8,069 nt of DNA. Source: Acidimicrobiales bacterium. GTDB taxonomy: Bacteria > Actinomycetota > Acidimicrobiia > Acidimicrobiales > Palsa-688. Positions 1 to 5,063 of this stretch are shown here, one piece after another (positions within the stretch are counted from its first letter, which is position 1; each line of letters starts with the position of its first letter). The notes under the pieces are model-generated. The model worked only from the letters and a program-made list of their open reading frames with translations. It had not been told where the DNA came from and ran no database searches. The position numbers and the translations under genes were made by a program. The stretch spans positions 1 to 8,069 of the forward strand of contig JASHVH010000082.1 in the NCBI GenBank assembly GCA_030039575.1, read 5' to 3'.

Positions 1-147
1 GAACTCAACGGGCTCGTTCTCTTCGAGGGTGCGGTAACCCTGCCCTTGTATGGCTTTGTAGTGGACGAAGACGTCAGGCCCCCCCTCTTGGGATATGAAC
101 CCGTAACCCTTTTCCGAACTAAACCACTTCACAGTTCCAGTTGCCAT
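1..147 (-). CDS. Cold-shock domain protein (CspA family), 3' end outside window
   Basis: Small single-domain nucleic-acid-binding protein that in this family acts as an RNA chaperone or antiterminator in the cytoplasm. The 49 visible residues begin [18 protein letters not shown] and contain both RNA-binding motifs of the fold: RNP1-like KGYGFI at about residues 13-18 and RNP2-like DVFVHY at about 25-30, followed by the loop leading to NEPVEF. Family members are usually 65-70 residues, so roughly 17-20 residues lie beyond position 1. The ATG at 147-145 is supported by a purine-rich ribosome binding site (GAGGAGG, about ten bases upstream on the minus strand). It lies downstream of argS in the same orientation, but a candidate promoter in the gap and the ~110-nt leader suggest independent expression. 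The family assignment is firm; which paralogue it is, and whether it is cold-inducible, cannot be told. Confidence 0.93.
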   Translation of the reverse strand, partial: MATGTVKWFSSEKGYGFISQEGGPDVFVHYKAIQGQGYRTLEENEPVEF

Positions 148-265
148 GTTCCAGTTCCCTCCTCTCCTGGCCGTTCCGGGCCATCAACGGCGTGGCCCGT
201 CGGCCTCCGGCTTGCAGCCGGGAGGGAACTGCTCGGTTGTCTCGATGCTGCACCCTCGGAGCGCC

Positions 266-294
266 AAAGTAGCACGGTACCGGGCCTCCGCCAA
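266..294 (-). promoter_or_regulatory. Candidate sigma70-type promoter of the cold-shock gene
   Basis: Read on the minus strand, TTGGCG (294-289) and TACTTT (271-266) are separated by 17 bp, the optimal spacing for the housekeeping sigma factor. Transcription would start near 259 and leave a leader of about 112 nt before the ATG at 147. Long 5' leaders are typical of regulated csp mRNAs. Both hexamers are imperfect, and no transcript evidence is available. Confidence 0.4.
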
Positions 295-332
295 ACGATC
301 CTCCGGATGGCCGCCAATCGCAACCTCCAAGC

Positions 333-341
333 TGTGGATAA
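333..341 (-). other. Single perfect DnaA-box-like 9-mer
   Basis: The minus strand reads TTATCCACA here, the E. coli consensus DnaA box, between the argS stop codon and the cold-shock gene promoter. It stands alone, with no second box or AT-rich unwinding element nearby, so it is not an origin. It could be a DnaA regulatory site or chance. Confidence 0.3.
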
Positions 342-353
342 GTTGTGCCAAGG

Positions 354-2171
354 TCACATCCGCGCCGGCGCCTGAATACCGAGCAAGTCGAGGCCCTTTT
401 CGAGCACGGCGGCGGTGAGCGCGCAGAGGGCGAGCCGAGATGCCCTCGTTTCTTGGTCCGGTGCCCGGAGCACGGGGCAGTGCTCGTAGAAGCCGGTAAA
501 GGCGCTGGCCAGTTCGAAAAGGTAGCCGCAGAGCTTGTGAGGGCTGTAGGTCTCCAAGCTTGACGACACCGCGTCAGCGAAACCCAACAGCTGCTTGGCT
601 AGCTCACGCTCCTCCGGTTCGCTCACACTGGTAACCGTCCCGAGCCGGTCTGGCCCAAGCCGGTCCGGCCCAAGCCCGTTGACATCTGGTGGACCGAGCC
701 CGGTGTGGCCCTCTTCGGCGGCCCGCCGGAAGATGCTGCAGATCCGAGCGTGGGCGTATTGGAGGTACGGGCCCGTATTTCCATCAAGGGAAAGCATCCG
801 GTCCCAGTCGAACCGGTAGTCGCGGGTCCTGTCCGTGGAGAGGTCGGCGTACTTCACCGCGCCGATGCCCACGGCGCGGGCCACCGTCTCGACCTCGTCC
901 GGGCTGAGCTCGTCGGGCGCCCACTTCCCCGTTTCTTCGTCGCGCCCTGCGATCTTGGCCCTAGCTCGCTCGACCGCCTCGTCGAGCAGCTCGTCGAGCT
1001 TCACCGTGCCGCCCTGCCTCGTCCTGAACATCTTGCCGTCCGGGCCGAGGACGTTGCCGAACGCGACGTGGACCGCCTCGGTGCCTTCGGGCAACCAGCC
1101 CGCTAACCGGGCGGTGGTGAACACCATGTTGAGGTGGTCGGCCTGGGGGAAGCCCACCACGTAGAGCAGCAATTGGGCCCTGATCCGGTCCACACGGTCC
1201 CGGATGGCGGCCAGGTCTGTGGCCGCGTAAGTGTAGCCACCCACAGAATTCCGGATTATCAGAGGTAAGGGGTCACCGGCCCGGTTGGCGTAACCGGGAG
1301 GGAAAACGCACTGAGCGCCTTCGCTCTCGACCAGCAGCCCCTTTTCCGCCAGATCTCTCACGACTCCAGGCAGGAGCGGGTTGTAATGGCTTTCGGCCAC
1401 CACGTCGTCACGTGTGAGTTTCGTGCCGAGGCGCCTGAACGCGTCATCGAAATAGCCAATACTCTGATGGACGAGCAGGTCCCACAGCCGCAAGGTCTCG
1501 GCGTCACCTGATTGTAAAAGCACTACCCGGGAGCGTGACCGCTCGGCAAAGGCCGGGTCATTGTCGTAGGCCGAGCGTGCGGACTGGTAGAACTGCTCCA
1601 GATCCCCCAGCGACCGCTGGTGCACGGCTTCATCCTCCCCGACATCGAGGAGGTGCTCGATGAGCATCCCGAACGGCGCGCCCCAGTCGCCAATGTGGTT
1701 CTCCCTTACCACTTTGTGACCGGCCAGATCGAGCAACCGCACGAGCGAGTCACCGATGATGGTGGAGCGCAGGTGGCCGACGTGCATCTGCTTGGCCGCA
1801 TTAGGCGCCGCATAATCGACGACGACCAGGAGTGGCCGGGGCGACCTCGTAACGCCCAATGAGGCGGGCTCGGCCGCCATCTTATTTATCTCTCTGATGA
1901 GGAAGCCGGCAGACAGAGTCAAATTGATAAAGCCGGGCGGAGCGACCGTCGCGCTTTCACAGATGCTGTCGAGGCCGTGTTCCTTCGCCATGGCGAGCAC
2001 ATCCTCGGCCAGTTGCCGGGGCGGCCGGCCGAGGGAACGAGCCAGCGCCAGAGCACCGTCCACTTGCAGGTCGGCGTACTGCGAAGCTCTAAGCCCGCTA
2101 GCGGCGCGCGGCTGCAGCTCCTCGAATACAGGAGCGAAGACGGCGTCGACCGAGGCCAATAGACCTGCCAT
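354..2171 (-). CDS. argS: Arginyl-tRNA synthetase (class I), complete, 605 aa
   Basis: Charges tRNA-Arg with arginine using ATP in the cytoplasm. The protein has the ArgRS layout: an N-terminal additional domain (about residues 1-100) with the conserved VAPPGFINL segment, the class I Rossmann core with HVGH at 130-133 inside a typical PNAAKQMHVGHLRSTIIGD stretch, the ENHIGDWG motif at 157-164, and the second catalytic loop GKMFRTRQGGTVKL at 379-392 in place of canonical KMSKS, as in E. coli-type ArgRS. The DALR anticodon-binding domain starts at QYAHARICSIFRRA (about 471-484) and the protein ends in the family-typical LLGIQAPARM. Length is near the usual 550-600 residues. A low-complexity linker at about 490-513 contains a near-perfect 15-bp tandem duplication. 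The start codon lies in overlapping GATG repeats with only a weak ribosome binding site. It is divergent from the ABC ATPase gene. The assignment is secure. Confidence 0.97.
   Translation of the reverse strand: MAGLLASVDAVFAPVFEELQPRAASGLRASQYADLQVDGALALARSLGRPPRQLAEDVLAMAKEHGLDSICESATVAPPGFINLTLSAGFLIREINKMAAEPASLGVTRSPRPLLVVVDYAAPNAAKQMHVGHLRSTIIGDSLVRLLDLAGHKVVRENHIGDWGAPFGMLIEHLLDVGEDEAVHQRSLGDLEQFYQSARSAYDNDPAFAERSRSRVVLLQSGDAETLRLWDLLVHQSIGYFDDAFRRLGTKLTRDDVVAESHYNPLLPGVVRDLAEKGLLVESEGAQCVFPPGYANRAGDPLPLIIRNSVGGYTYAATDLAAIRDRVDRIRAQLLLYVVGFPQADHLNMVFTTARLAGWLPEGTEAVHVAFGNVLGPDGKMFRTRQGGTVKLDELLDEAVERARAKIAGRDEETGKWAPDELSPDEVETVARAVGIGAVKYADLSTDRTRDYRFDWDRMLSLDGNTGPYLQYAHARICSIFRRAAEEGHTGLGPPDVNGLGPDRLGPDRLGTVTSVSEPEERELAKQLLGFADAVSSSLETYSPHKLCGYLFELASAFTGFYEHCPVLRAPDQETRASRLALCALTAAVLEKGLDLLGIQAPARM
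645..674 (-). repeat. 15-bp in-frame tandem duplication inside argS
   Basis: Two adjacent 15-bp units, 645-659 and 660-674, match at 14 of 15 positions on the plus strand (CCGGTCTGGCCCAAG and CCGGTCCGGCCCAAG). Read on the coding strand they encode the repeated LGPDR units of GLGPDRLGPDRLG in the linker before the anticodon-binding helices. The frame is kept, so the protein is simply five residues longer. Confidence 0.85.
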
Positions 2172-2238
2172 CCATCCATCGTCGCGTCATCCGGCGCCTT
2201 ATGGCCAGCCCACGTCATGGGGCGCCGTCTCTCCCGGC

Positions 2239-2244
2239 TAGCCT
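2239..2244 (+). promoter_or_regulatory. Possible -10 box of the ABC ATPase gene
   Basis: TAGCCT fits the relaxed actinobacterial -10 pattern TANNNT. A start 6-8 bp downstream would leave a leader of only a few bases before the ATG at 2257, which has no Shine-Dalgarno sequence. No -35 match is evident. The 85-bp divergent region to argS also holds short GGCGCC palindromes but nothing else clear. Confidence 0.25.
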
Positions 2245-2256
2245 TGCACGGTTACT

Positions 2257-3087
2257 ATGCCTGTCCACGGGGCGACCGACCGTTCGAACCCTCCCTCGGC
2301 CAGTGCGCTCAGGTACGAAGCGGTGGACCTGTACAGGCTCACGACGCCAGTCCTCTTCGGCATCAACTGGAAAGTCGGTGCTGGCGAGCGCTGGGCGGTA
2401 CTGGGCCCGAACGGCTCGGGCAAGACGACACTTGTCCAGCTCGCTTCCGGCTACCTCCACCCCACTCGTGGCACGGTCGAGATCCTTGGCCATCACCTGG
2501 GGCGCGTCGACGTACGGGCCCTCCGCCAGCAGATCGCCACCGTTTCGGCCGGCGTCACCAGGATGATCGTGCCCAACCTGTCTGCAAGAGAAGTAGTGGT
2601 GGCGGCCGGCAGGGGCGCGCTCGAGCCATGGTGGGACAGCTACAGCGAGGTCGAGTGGGAAAGGGCCGGCTCACTCCTGGCGTCCGCGGGGTTCGGCCAG
2701 ATAGCCAATCGTCCCTTCGGCGTGCTTTCCGAAGGGGAACGTCAGCAGGTGATGCTGGCCCGGGCCCTCATGAGCGATCCGGCGCTCTTGCTGCTCGACG
2801 AGCCGTGCGCCGGTCTCGACATGGGAGGTCGGGAGCGCCTTTTGACCCGCCTGGCGGACCTCGCGGACGACCCCGCTGCGCCCCCGATCGTGCTGGTCAC
2901 ACACCACGTAGAAGAAATACCTGAACGGTTCACACACGTTTTGCTCTTGCGAGGCGGCAGGGTCGTGGTCGCCGGGCCGATTTCCTCCGCTCTTTCGCCG
3001 GACAGCCTCAGCGAATGCTTTGGCTTGCCCCTTGAGCTCAAGAACGACGACCACCGCTGGACCAGCCGAGCCGCCAGGCGCCCCTAA
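2257..3087 (+). CDS. Orphan ABC-transporter-type ATP-binding protein, 276 aa
   Basis: A single nucleotide-binding domain that would power transport or another ATP-driven process at the membrane. All core motifs are present in order: Walker A GPNGSGKTT at 50-58, signature LSEGE at 157-161 (family consensus LSGGQ), Walker B LLLLDEP at 177-183, D-loop AGLD at 185-188 and H-loop VTHH at 214-217. The Q-loop glutamine is not visible: the expected position after the ATV strand reads SAGV (about 97-100). The general look, including VPNLSAREVV, resembles solitary ModF-like or iron-complex-type ATPases, but substrate is unknown. No permease or binding protein lies nearby; both neighbours point the other way. 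The ATG at 2257 lacks a ribosome binding site, and about 16 residues precede the first domain strand. ATPase identity is sure; role is open. Confidence 0.93.
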   Translation: MPVHGATDRSNPPSASALRYEAVDLYRLTTPVLFGINWKVGAGERWAVLGPNGSGKTTLVQLASGYLHPTRGTVEILGHHLGRVDVRALRQQIATVSAGVTRMIVPNLSAREVVVAAGRGALEPWWDSYSEVEWERAGSLLASAGFGQIANRPFGVLSEGERQQVMLARALMSDPALLLLDEPCAGLDMGGRERLLTRLADLADDPAAPPIVLVTHHVEEIPERFTHVLLLRGGRVVVAGPISSALSPDSLSECFGLPLELKNDDHRWTSRAARRP

Positions 3088-3110
3088 AGGGGGGGCCGGA
3101 CCGAACTAAT

Positions 3111-3127
3111 GGGCCCCGGCTAGGCCC
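3111..3127. terminator. GC-rich hairpin between convergent genes, possible bidirectional terminator
   Basis: GGGCC (3111-3115) and GGCCC (3123-3127) form a stem with a 7-nt loop, 24 bp after the ABC ATPase stop. An alternative pairs GGGGCC (3092-3097) with GGCCCC (3112-3117). A smaller CGCT-AAG-AGCG hairpin at 3134-3144 is followed by TCGTTT. No clean U-tract is present, so this is a plausible terminator region for two convergent genes, not a textbook one. Confidence 0.4.
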
Positions 3128-3166
3128 ACCCCGCGCTAAGAGCGTCGTTTGACCCTCAGCGACGGC

Positions 3167-3487
3167 TCAGTTCGCTGGGAGCAGGGTCTCGAGCCGTTCG
3201 TTGATATCGGAGACCGAGTACAGGTTGCGCCGGAGCGTCTCCGTCAGCCAGCGCTCGACCTCTGCCCGCGCCGGGCCCTCGTCAAGAGCCCCCCACAGGT
3301 CGAGCAAGTGGTCCTGGACGTCCGCAGCCGACACCGAGATCTGGTCCGCGAGCTGGGCTAACCACGCTTCTGCCACGTCGACGGCGCTCGTCATGGGGCC
3401 GTCGGTGGCGTCTTGCTGCATGATGTCACTCTCACCGCCGGGCTCGCCGCTCACCGCATCTCTCGCGTCTTCTGTCGCCTCGGTCAT
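3167..3487 (-). CDS. Small acidic protein of unknown function, 106 aa
   Basis: I do not recognise this protein. It has an acidic, probably disordered N-terminal third rich in Asp, Glu, Gly and Ser (residues 1-33), then about 70 residues with a helical amphipathic pattern (AEAWLAQLADQI, DVQDHLLDLWGAL, VERWLTETLRRNL) ending in NERLETLLPAN. It has no cysteine, signal peptide or membrane segment, so it is likely a soluble cytosolic helical protein. I chose ATG at 3487 because the minus strand carries TATGAT at 3499-3494, leaving six bases before the ATG, the geometry of a leaderless transcript. A GTG at 3505 would add six residues, but its purine-rich stretch abuts the codon and the -10 would lie inside the gene. 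It is convergent with the ABC ATPase. Codon choice and composition look coding; function is not assigned. Confidence 0.7.
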   Translation of the reverse strand: MTEATEDARDAVSGEPGGESDIMQQDATDGPMTSAVDVAEAWLAQLADQISVSAADVQDHLLDLWGALDEGPARAEVERWLTETLRRNLYSVSDINERLETLLPAN

Positions 3488-3493
3488 ACCCCA

Positions 3494-3499
3494 ATCATA
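3494..3499 (-). promoter_or_regulatory. -10 box for a leaderless transcript of the small acidic protein
   Basis: The minus strand reads TATGAT, five of six matches to TATAAT, with exactly six bases between it and the ATG at 3487. The -35 region (CAAGGT, spacer 17) is weak. The geometry fits the leaderless initiation common in Actinomycetota. Confidence 0.5.
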
Positions 3500-3520
3500 C
3501 GCCACCCTTCCCGTTCACCT

Positions 3521-3538
3521 TGGTCACCCAGCTGACCA
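3521..3538. promoter_or_regulatory. Inverted repeat TGGTCA-N6-TGACCA, operator candidate
   Basis: Perfect 6-bp arms at 3521-3526 and 3533-3538 are separated by CCCAGC. The left arm touches the presumed -35 element of the minus-strand gene starting at 3487, where a repressor or activator could act. A single TGGTCA half-site also occurs at 3746-3751, upstream of the plus-strand leader promoter. No regulator is identified. Confidence 0.35.
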
Positions 3539-3635
3539 CCAGGGCAATCGCATTACCCGTGGCCATACAACCACCATCAGCGCCGAGAGAAACAGCAGGT
3601 GGGAGGGAGTACCGACCGGACCGGGACCGACTTCG

Positions 3636-3684
3636 CGCTTTTCGTTTACTAATCGTTTATCACGCTTACCTCCGAGTCGCTTAC
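3636..3684. repeat. Cluster of short direct repeats CGYTTAY
   Basis: CGTTTAC (3643-3649), CGTTTAT (3654-3660), CGCTTAC (3663-3669) and CGCTTAC (3678-3684) occur in the same orientation, with a degenerate CGCTTTT at 3636-3642. Start-to-start spacings are 7, 11, 9 and 15 bp. They sit about 90-140 bp upstream of the -35 box at 3774 and could be binding sites for a regulator, but spacing is irregular and the unit is short. Confidence 0.35.
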
Positions 3685-3773
3685 AGCCCAATATGCGCAA
3701 CAAGATGATGCCCGTATTTCACAACATTCAATTCCATAAGACGCCTGGTCACAATATGAAAATGCGCTCCGCC

Positions 3774-3802
3774 TTGACGACATAGCAATCACTGCGTAAT
3801 GT
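3774..3802 (+). promoter_or_regulatory. Sigma70-type promoter of the 3D-domain gene leader
   Basis: TTGACG (3774-3779) and TAATGT (3797-3802) are separated by exactly 17 bp. Each hexamer matches the consensus at most positions, which stands out in this high-GC genome. Transcription would begin near 3809 and produce a leader of about 214 nt before the TTG start at 4023. Confidence 0.6.
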
Positions 3803-3808
3803 ATTCGA

Positions 3809-4022
3809 CTCAATAAGACAAAGCTAATCAAGCGGTATTCCGCACCAGCTCCCCGACCAATGCCAAGGGGGCAGGCGCAGGGTGCCGCAGGTTGCCTACA
3901 AGCAACCGCCCCCGTCCGGGCCGTTGGTCCACGGGGCCACGTGCCTGTTCGCTGTCGTTGGTACTTCTCGGCCGAAAGCCGGTCGAGCGCAGCGGGGTTG
4001 GCACGCGACCAAGGAGGCATCG
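3809..4022 (+). ncRNA. Candidate structured leader RNA (riboswitch-like) upstream of the 3D-domain gene
   Basis: Between the promoter and the ribosome binding site lie several perfect stems. A small hairpin pairs GCGG (3832-3835) with CCGC (3840-3843). GACCAA (3855-3860) pairs with TTGGTC (3924-3929) and encloses a compact three-way junction: P1 GGGGGC/GCCCCC (3867-3872 with 3908-3913), P2 GGCGC/GTGCC (3874-3878 with 3882-3886, contains one G-U) and P3 GGTTGC/GCAACC (3890-3895 with 3902-3907). Next is a long interrupted hairpin: CGTGCC/GGCACG (3940-3945 with 4000-4005), CGCTG/CAGCG (3950-3954 with 3990-3994) and CTCGGCC/GGTCGAG (3967-3973 with 3981-3987). It ends six bases before the ribosome binding site. 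Actinobacterial wall-hydrolase genes of the Rpf type are often controlled by the c-di-AMP (ydaO) riboswitch, but I do not see its conserved GGTGAATC or GTCAGCTAACC segments. The class is therefore unassigned. Confidence 0.5.
4011..4017 (+). promoter_or_regulatory. Strong ribosome binding site that sets the TTG start of the 3D-domain gene
   Basis: AAGGAGG lies five bases before TTG at 4023-4025 and is the best Shine-Dalgarno sequence in the region. No in-frame ATG or GTG near it competes. Its first two bases belong to a GACCAA copy (4007-4012) that could pair with TTGGTC at 3924-3929. Confidence 0.75.
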
Positions 4023-4766
4023 TTGCTACACCGTCATCGCGGCGCGCCCCGGCGCGCTCACAACCGCACCATCTCGGCGGCGCGCCAGGGCGTAATGTCC
4101 CTGCCGCTGATCGCCGTTCTCCTTCTGGCGGGGCCGGCCACGGCACCCGCGCCAGTTGCCACCGCTCATAACCATAACCGGGATCGGAAAACGCTCTCCG
4201 CCTCGCGGACAACTGTCTCATCCCTCAAAACGCATGAAAAGAAGGCCTCGACCGATCACAAGGCCGTCGCGGCGAACAAACCAACGCACATCGCGGCCGC
4301 AACGGTGCGTGCCGTAACAACTACAACGCGCCGAGGCGTCGACCATGGCCAGACCACCTCGTCGGGTAAAACTGCCAAGCAGTTGGCCGTTGTCGCGCAC
4401 GATCGCGCCGGGACGACCACTTCGGCTAAGCACATCGCACTCCCACAGCACGCACCGGTCAGGCACGTCGCCAGTGCAGAAAAGCCGGCACAGCCATCTC
4501 GGGTCCCCCTGGGCACTTTCATGGTGACCTGCTATGACCTCTATGGGTACACCGCCGACGGCGCGGTGGCCGGCCCGGAAAGCGTGGCCGTGGACCCCAG
4601 CGTCATCCCGCTCGGTACAGAGATTTACGTACCTGGTATCGGCAACCGGACGGCCGACGATACAGGTGGGATGATCATTGGCAACCACATCGACATATGG
4701 GAGCCCACGTACGGTCAATGCGCCGATTGGGGGGTCCGGTACCTGCCGATTTACCGGGTCCGCTAA
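4023..4766 (+). CDS. Secreted 3D-domain protein, putative peptidoglycan lytic transglycosylase, 247 aa
   Basis: Probably exported and acting on cell-wall peptidoglycan. The N-terminus is very basic (RHRGAPRRAHNR), followed by a hydrophobic segment LPLIAVLLLAGPA at about residues 27-39 and an Ala-rich candidate signal-peptidase site near 41-48. Residues 49-160 form a low-complexity linker rich in Thr, Ala, Lys and His that may cross or bind the wall. The C-terminal ~85 residues are a 3D domain, a double-psi beta-barrel found in MltA, B. subtilis YuiC and Sps proteins. The three name-giving aspartates are seen in VDPSVIPLGT (D191), DDTGG (D213) and NHIDIW (D224). Cys170 and Cys233 could form a disulphide. 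The start is TTG, chosen for its strong ribosome binding site; the frame is open for 47 codons upstream but that part overlaps the structured leader. Domain call is firm; enzymatic activity is inferred. Confidence 0.85.
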   Translation: MLHRHRGAPRRAHNRTISAARQGVMSLPLIAVLLLAGPATAPAPVATAHNHNRDRKTLSASRTTVSSLKTHEKKASTDHKAVAANKPTHIAAATVRAVTTTTRRGVDHGQTTSSGKTAKQLAVVAHDRAGTTTSAKHIALPQHAPVRHVASAEKPAQPSRVPLGTFMVTCYDLYGYTADGAVAGPESVAVDPSVIPLGTEIYVPGIGNRTADDTGGMIIGNHIDIWEPTYGQCADWGVRYLPIYRVR

Positions 4767-4775
4767 GGACAACTC

Positions 4776-4808
4776 GGGCCGCTTTTCCGCCGGTGCTATA
4801 AGCGGCCC
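4776..4808. terminator. Strong inverted repeat after the 3D-domain gene
   Basis: GGGCCGCTT (4776-4784) and AAGCGGCCC (4800-4808) form a perfect 9-bp stem with a 15-nt loop, starting nine bases after the stop codon. No U-tract follows, but such hairpins are commonly called as terminators in high-GC Gram-positives. Its position directly after the gene supports this role. Confidence 0.6.
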
Positions 4809-4859
4809 AATGCAATAACGCTCAAGTCATCGGGCGCATAAAGCGCGCCGGCCACCGCA

Positions 4860-4875
4860 ATTACCCGTGGGTAAT
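4860..4875. promoter_or_regulatory. 16-bp palindromic operator candidate ATTACCC-GT-GGGTAAT
   Basis: Perfect 7-bp arms (4860-4866 and 4869-4875) with a 2-bp centre have the form of a dimeric repressor site; TTACC/GGTAA arms resemble some TetR- or GntR-type operators. It lies about 200 bp before ferrochelatase. The first 11 bases recur at 3552-3562 in the other long gap. The regulator is unknown. Confidence 0.4.
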
Positions 4876-5063
4876 GTGTCTCGGGGGTACTGACCGCCGA
4901 TCGGATGTAGACGTTCGCGTCCGCTATGGCCCGAGCGCCTCGTCCCTGCTCGGCGGCCGGGTCACCGGACTGAGGGCCCCCACTTCTGACCGGGTGTGGC
5001 CCCCCAACTCGGGCCATGGCCCTTTTCCCGCCCGGAGCCAAACAGGTCGCGCAGGGTACTGGC

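Larger units (their letters stand above)
3506..4022. other. Gene-free regulatory region with an AT-rich core
   Basis: No convincing gene is present on either strand across about 517 bp. Positions 3540-3640 are mixed, with short ACCG/GACC repetitions at 3611-3630. About 3640-3840 is distinctly AT-rich compared with everything else in the window and contains four CGYTTAY repeats and the promoter at 3774-3802. Positions 3840-4010 are GC-rich and full of inverted repeats, consistent with a structured leader RNA. The long region most likely serves the 3D-domain gene on the right. Confidence 0.7.

Noticed and set aside
46..375. Plus-strand reading frame over the cold-shock gene and its promoter
   Set aside because: Antisense shadow of a clearly recognisable cold-shock protein, with no domain of its own.
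705..1164. Plus-strand frames of 109-133 codons opposite argS
   Set aside because: Typical GC-rich shadows of the argS coding strand; no motifs or ribosome binding sites.
3155..3179. 8-bp stem (one G-U) with a 9-nt loop at the 3' end of the small acidic protein gene
   Set aside because: The stem straddles the stop codon, so it is unlikely to be a normal terminator, and its coding half is constrained by the protein.
3809..4010. Standard ydaO (c-di-AMP) riboswitch, tRNA, RNase P, tmRNA or SRP RNA in the structured region
   Set aside because: The conserved ydaO segments, tRNA T-loop, and hallmark sequences of RNase P and SRP RNAs were not found on either strand. A divergent ydaO member is still possible.
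3882..4022. Upstream in-frame extension of the 3D-domain protein to an ATG at 3882
   Set aside because: No ribosome binding site precedes that ATG, the extra 47 residues would lie before the signal peptide, and the stretch overlaps the stems of the leader.
3649..4221. A 190-codon minus-strand reading frame spanning the gap and the start of the 3D-domain gene
   Set aside because: It is antisense to the signal-peptide region and the structured leader, its composition is Arg/Ala/Pro/Cys-rich with no domain pattern, and it crosses the AT-rich promoter region. Base bias explains it.
5011..5022. Palindrome GGGCCATGGCCC followed by TTTT
   Set aside because: As a hairpin it has only four pairs around a 4-nt loop, and no gene on the plus strand ends just before it. 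Kept only as part of the gap description.
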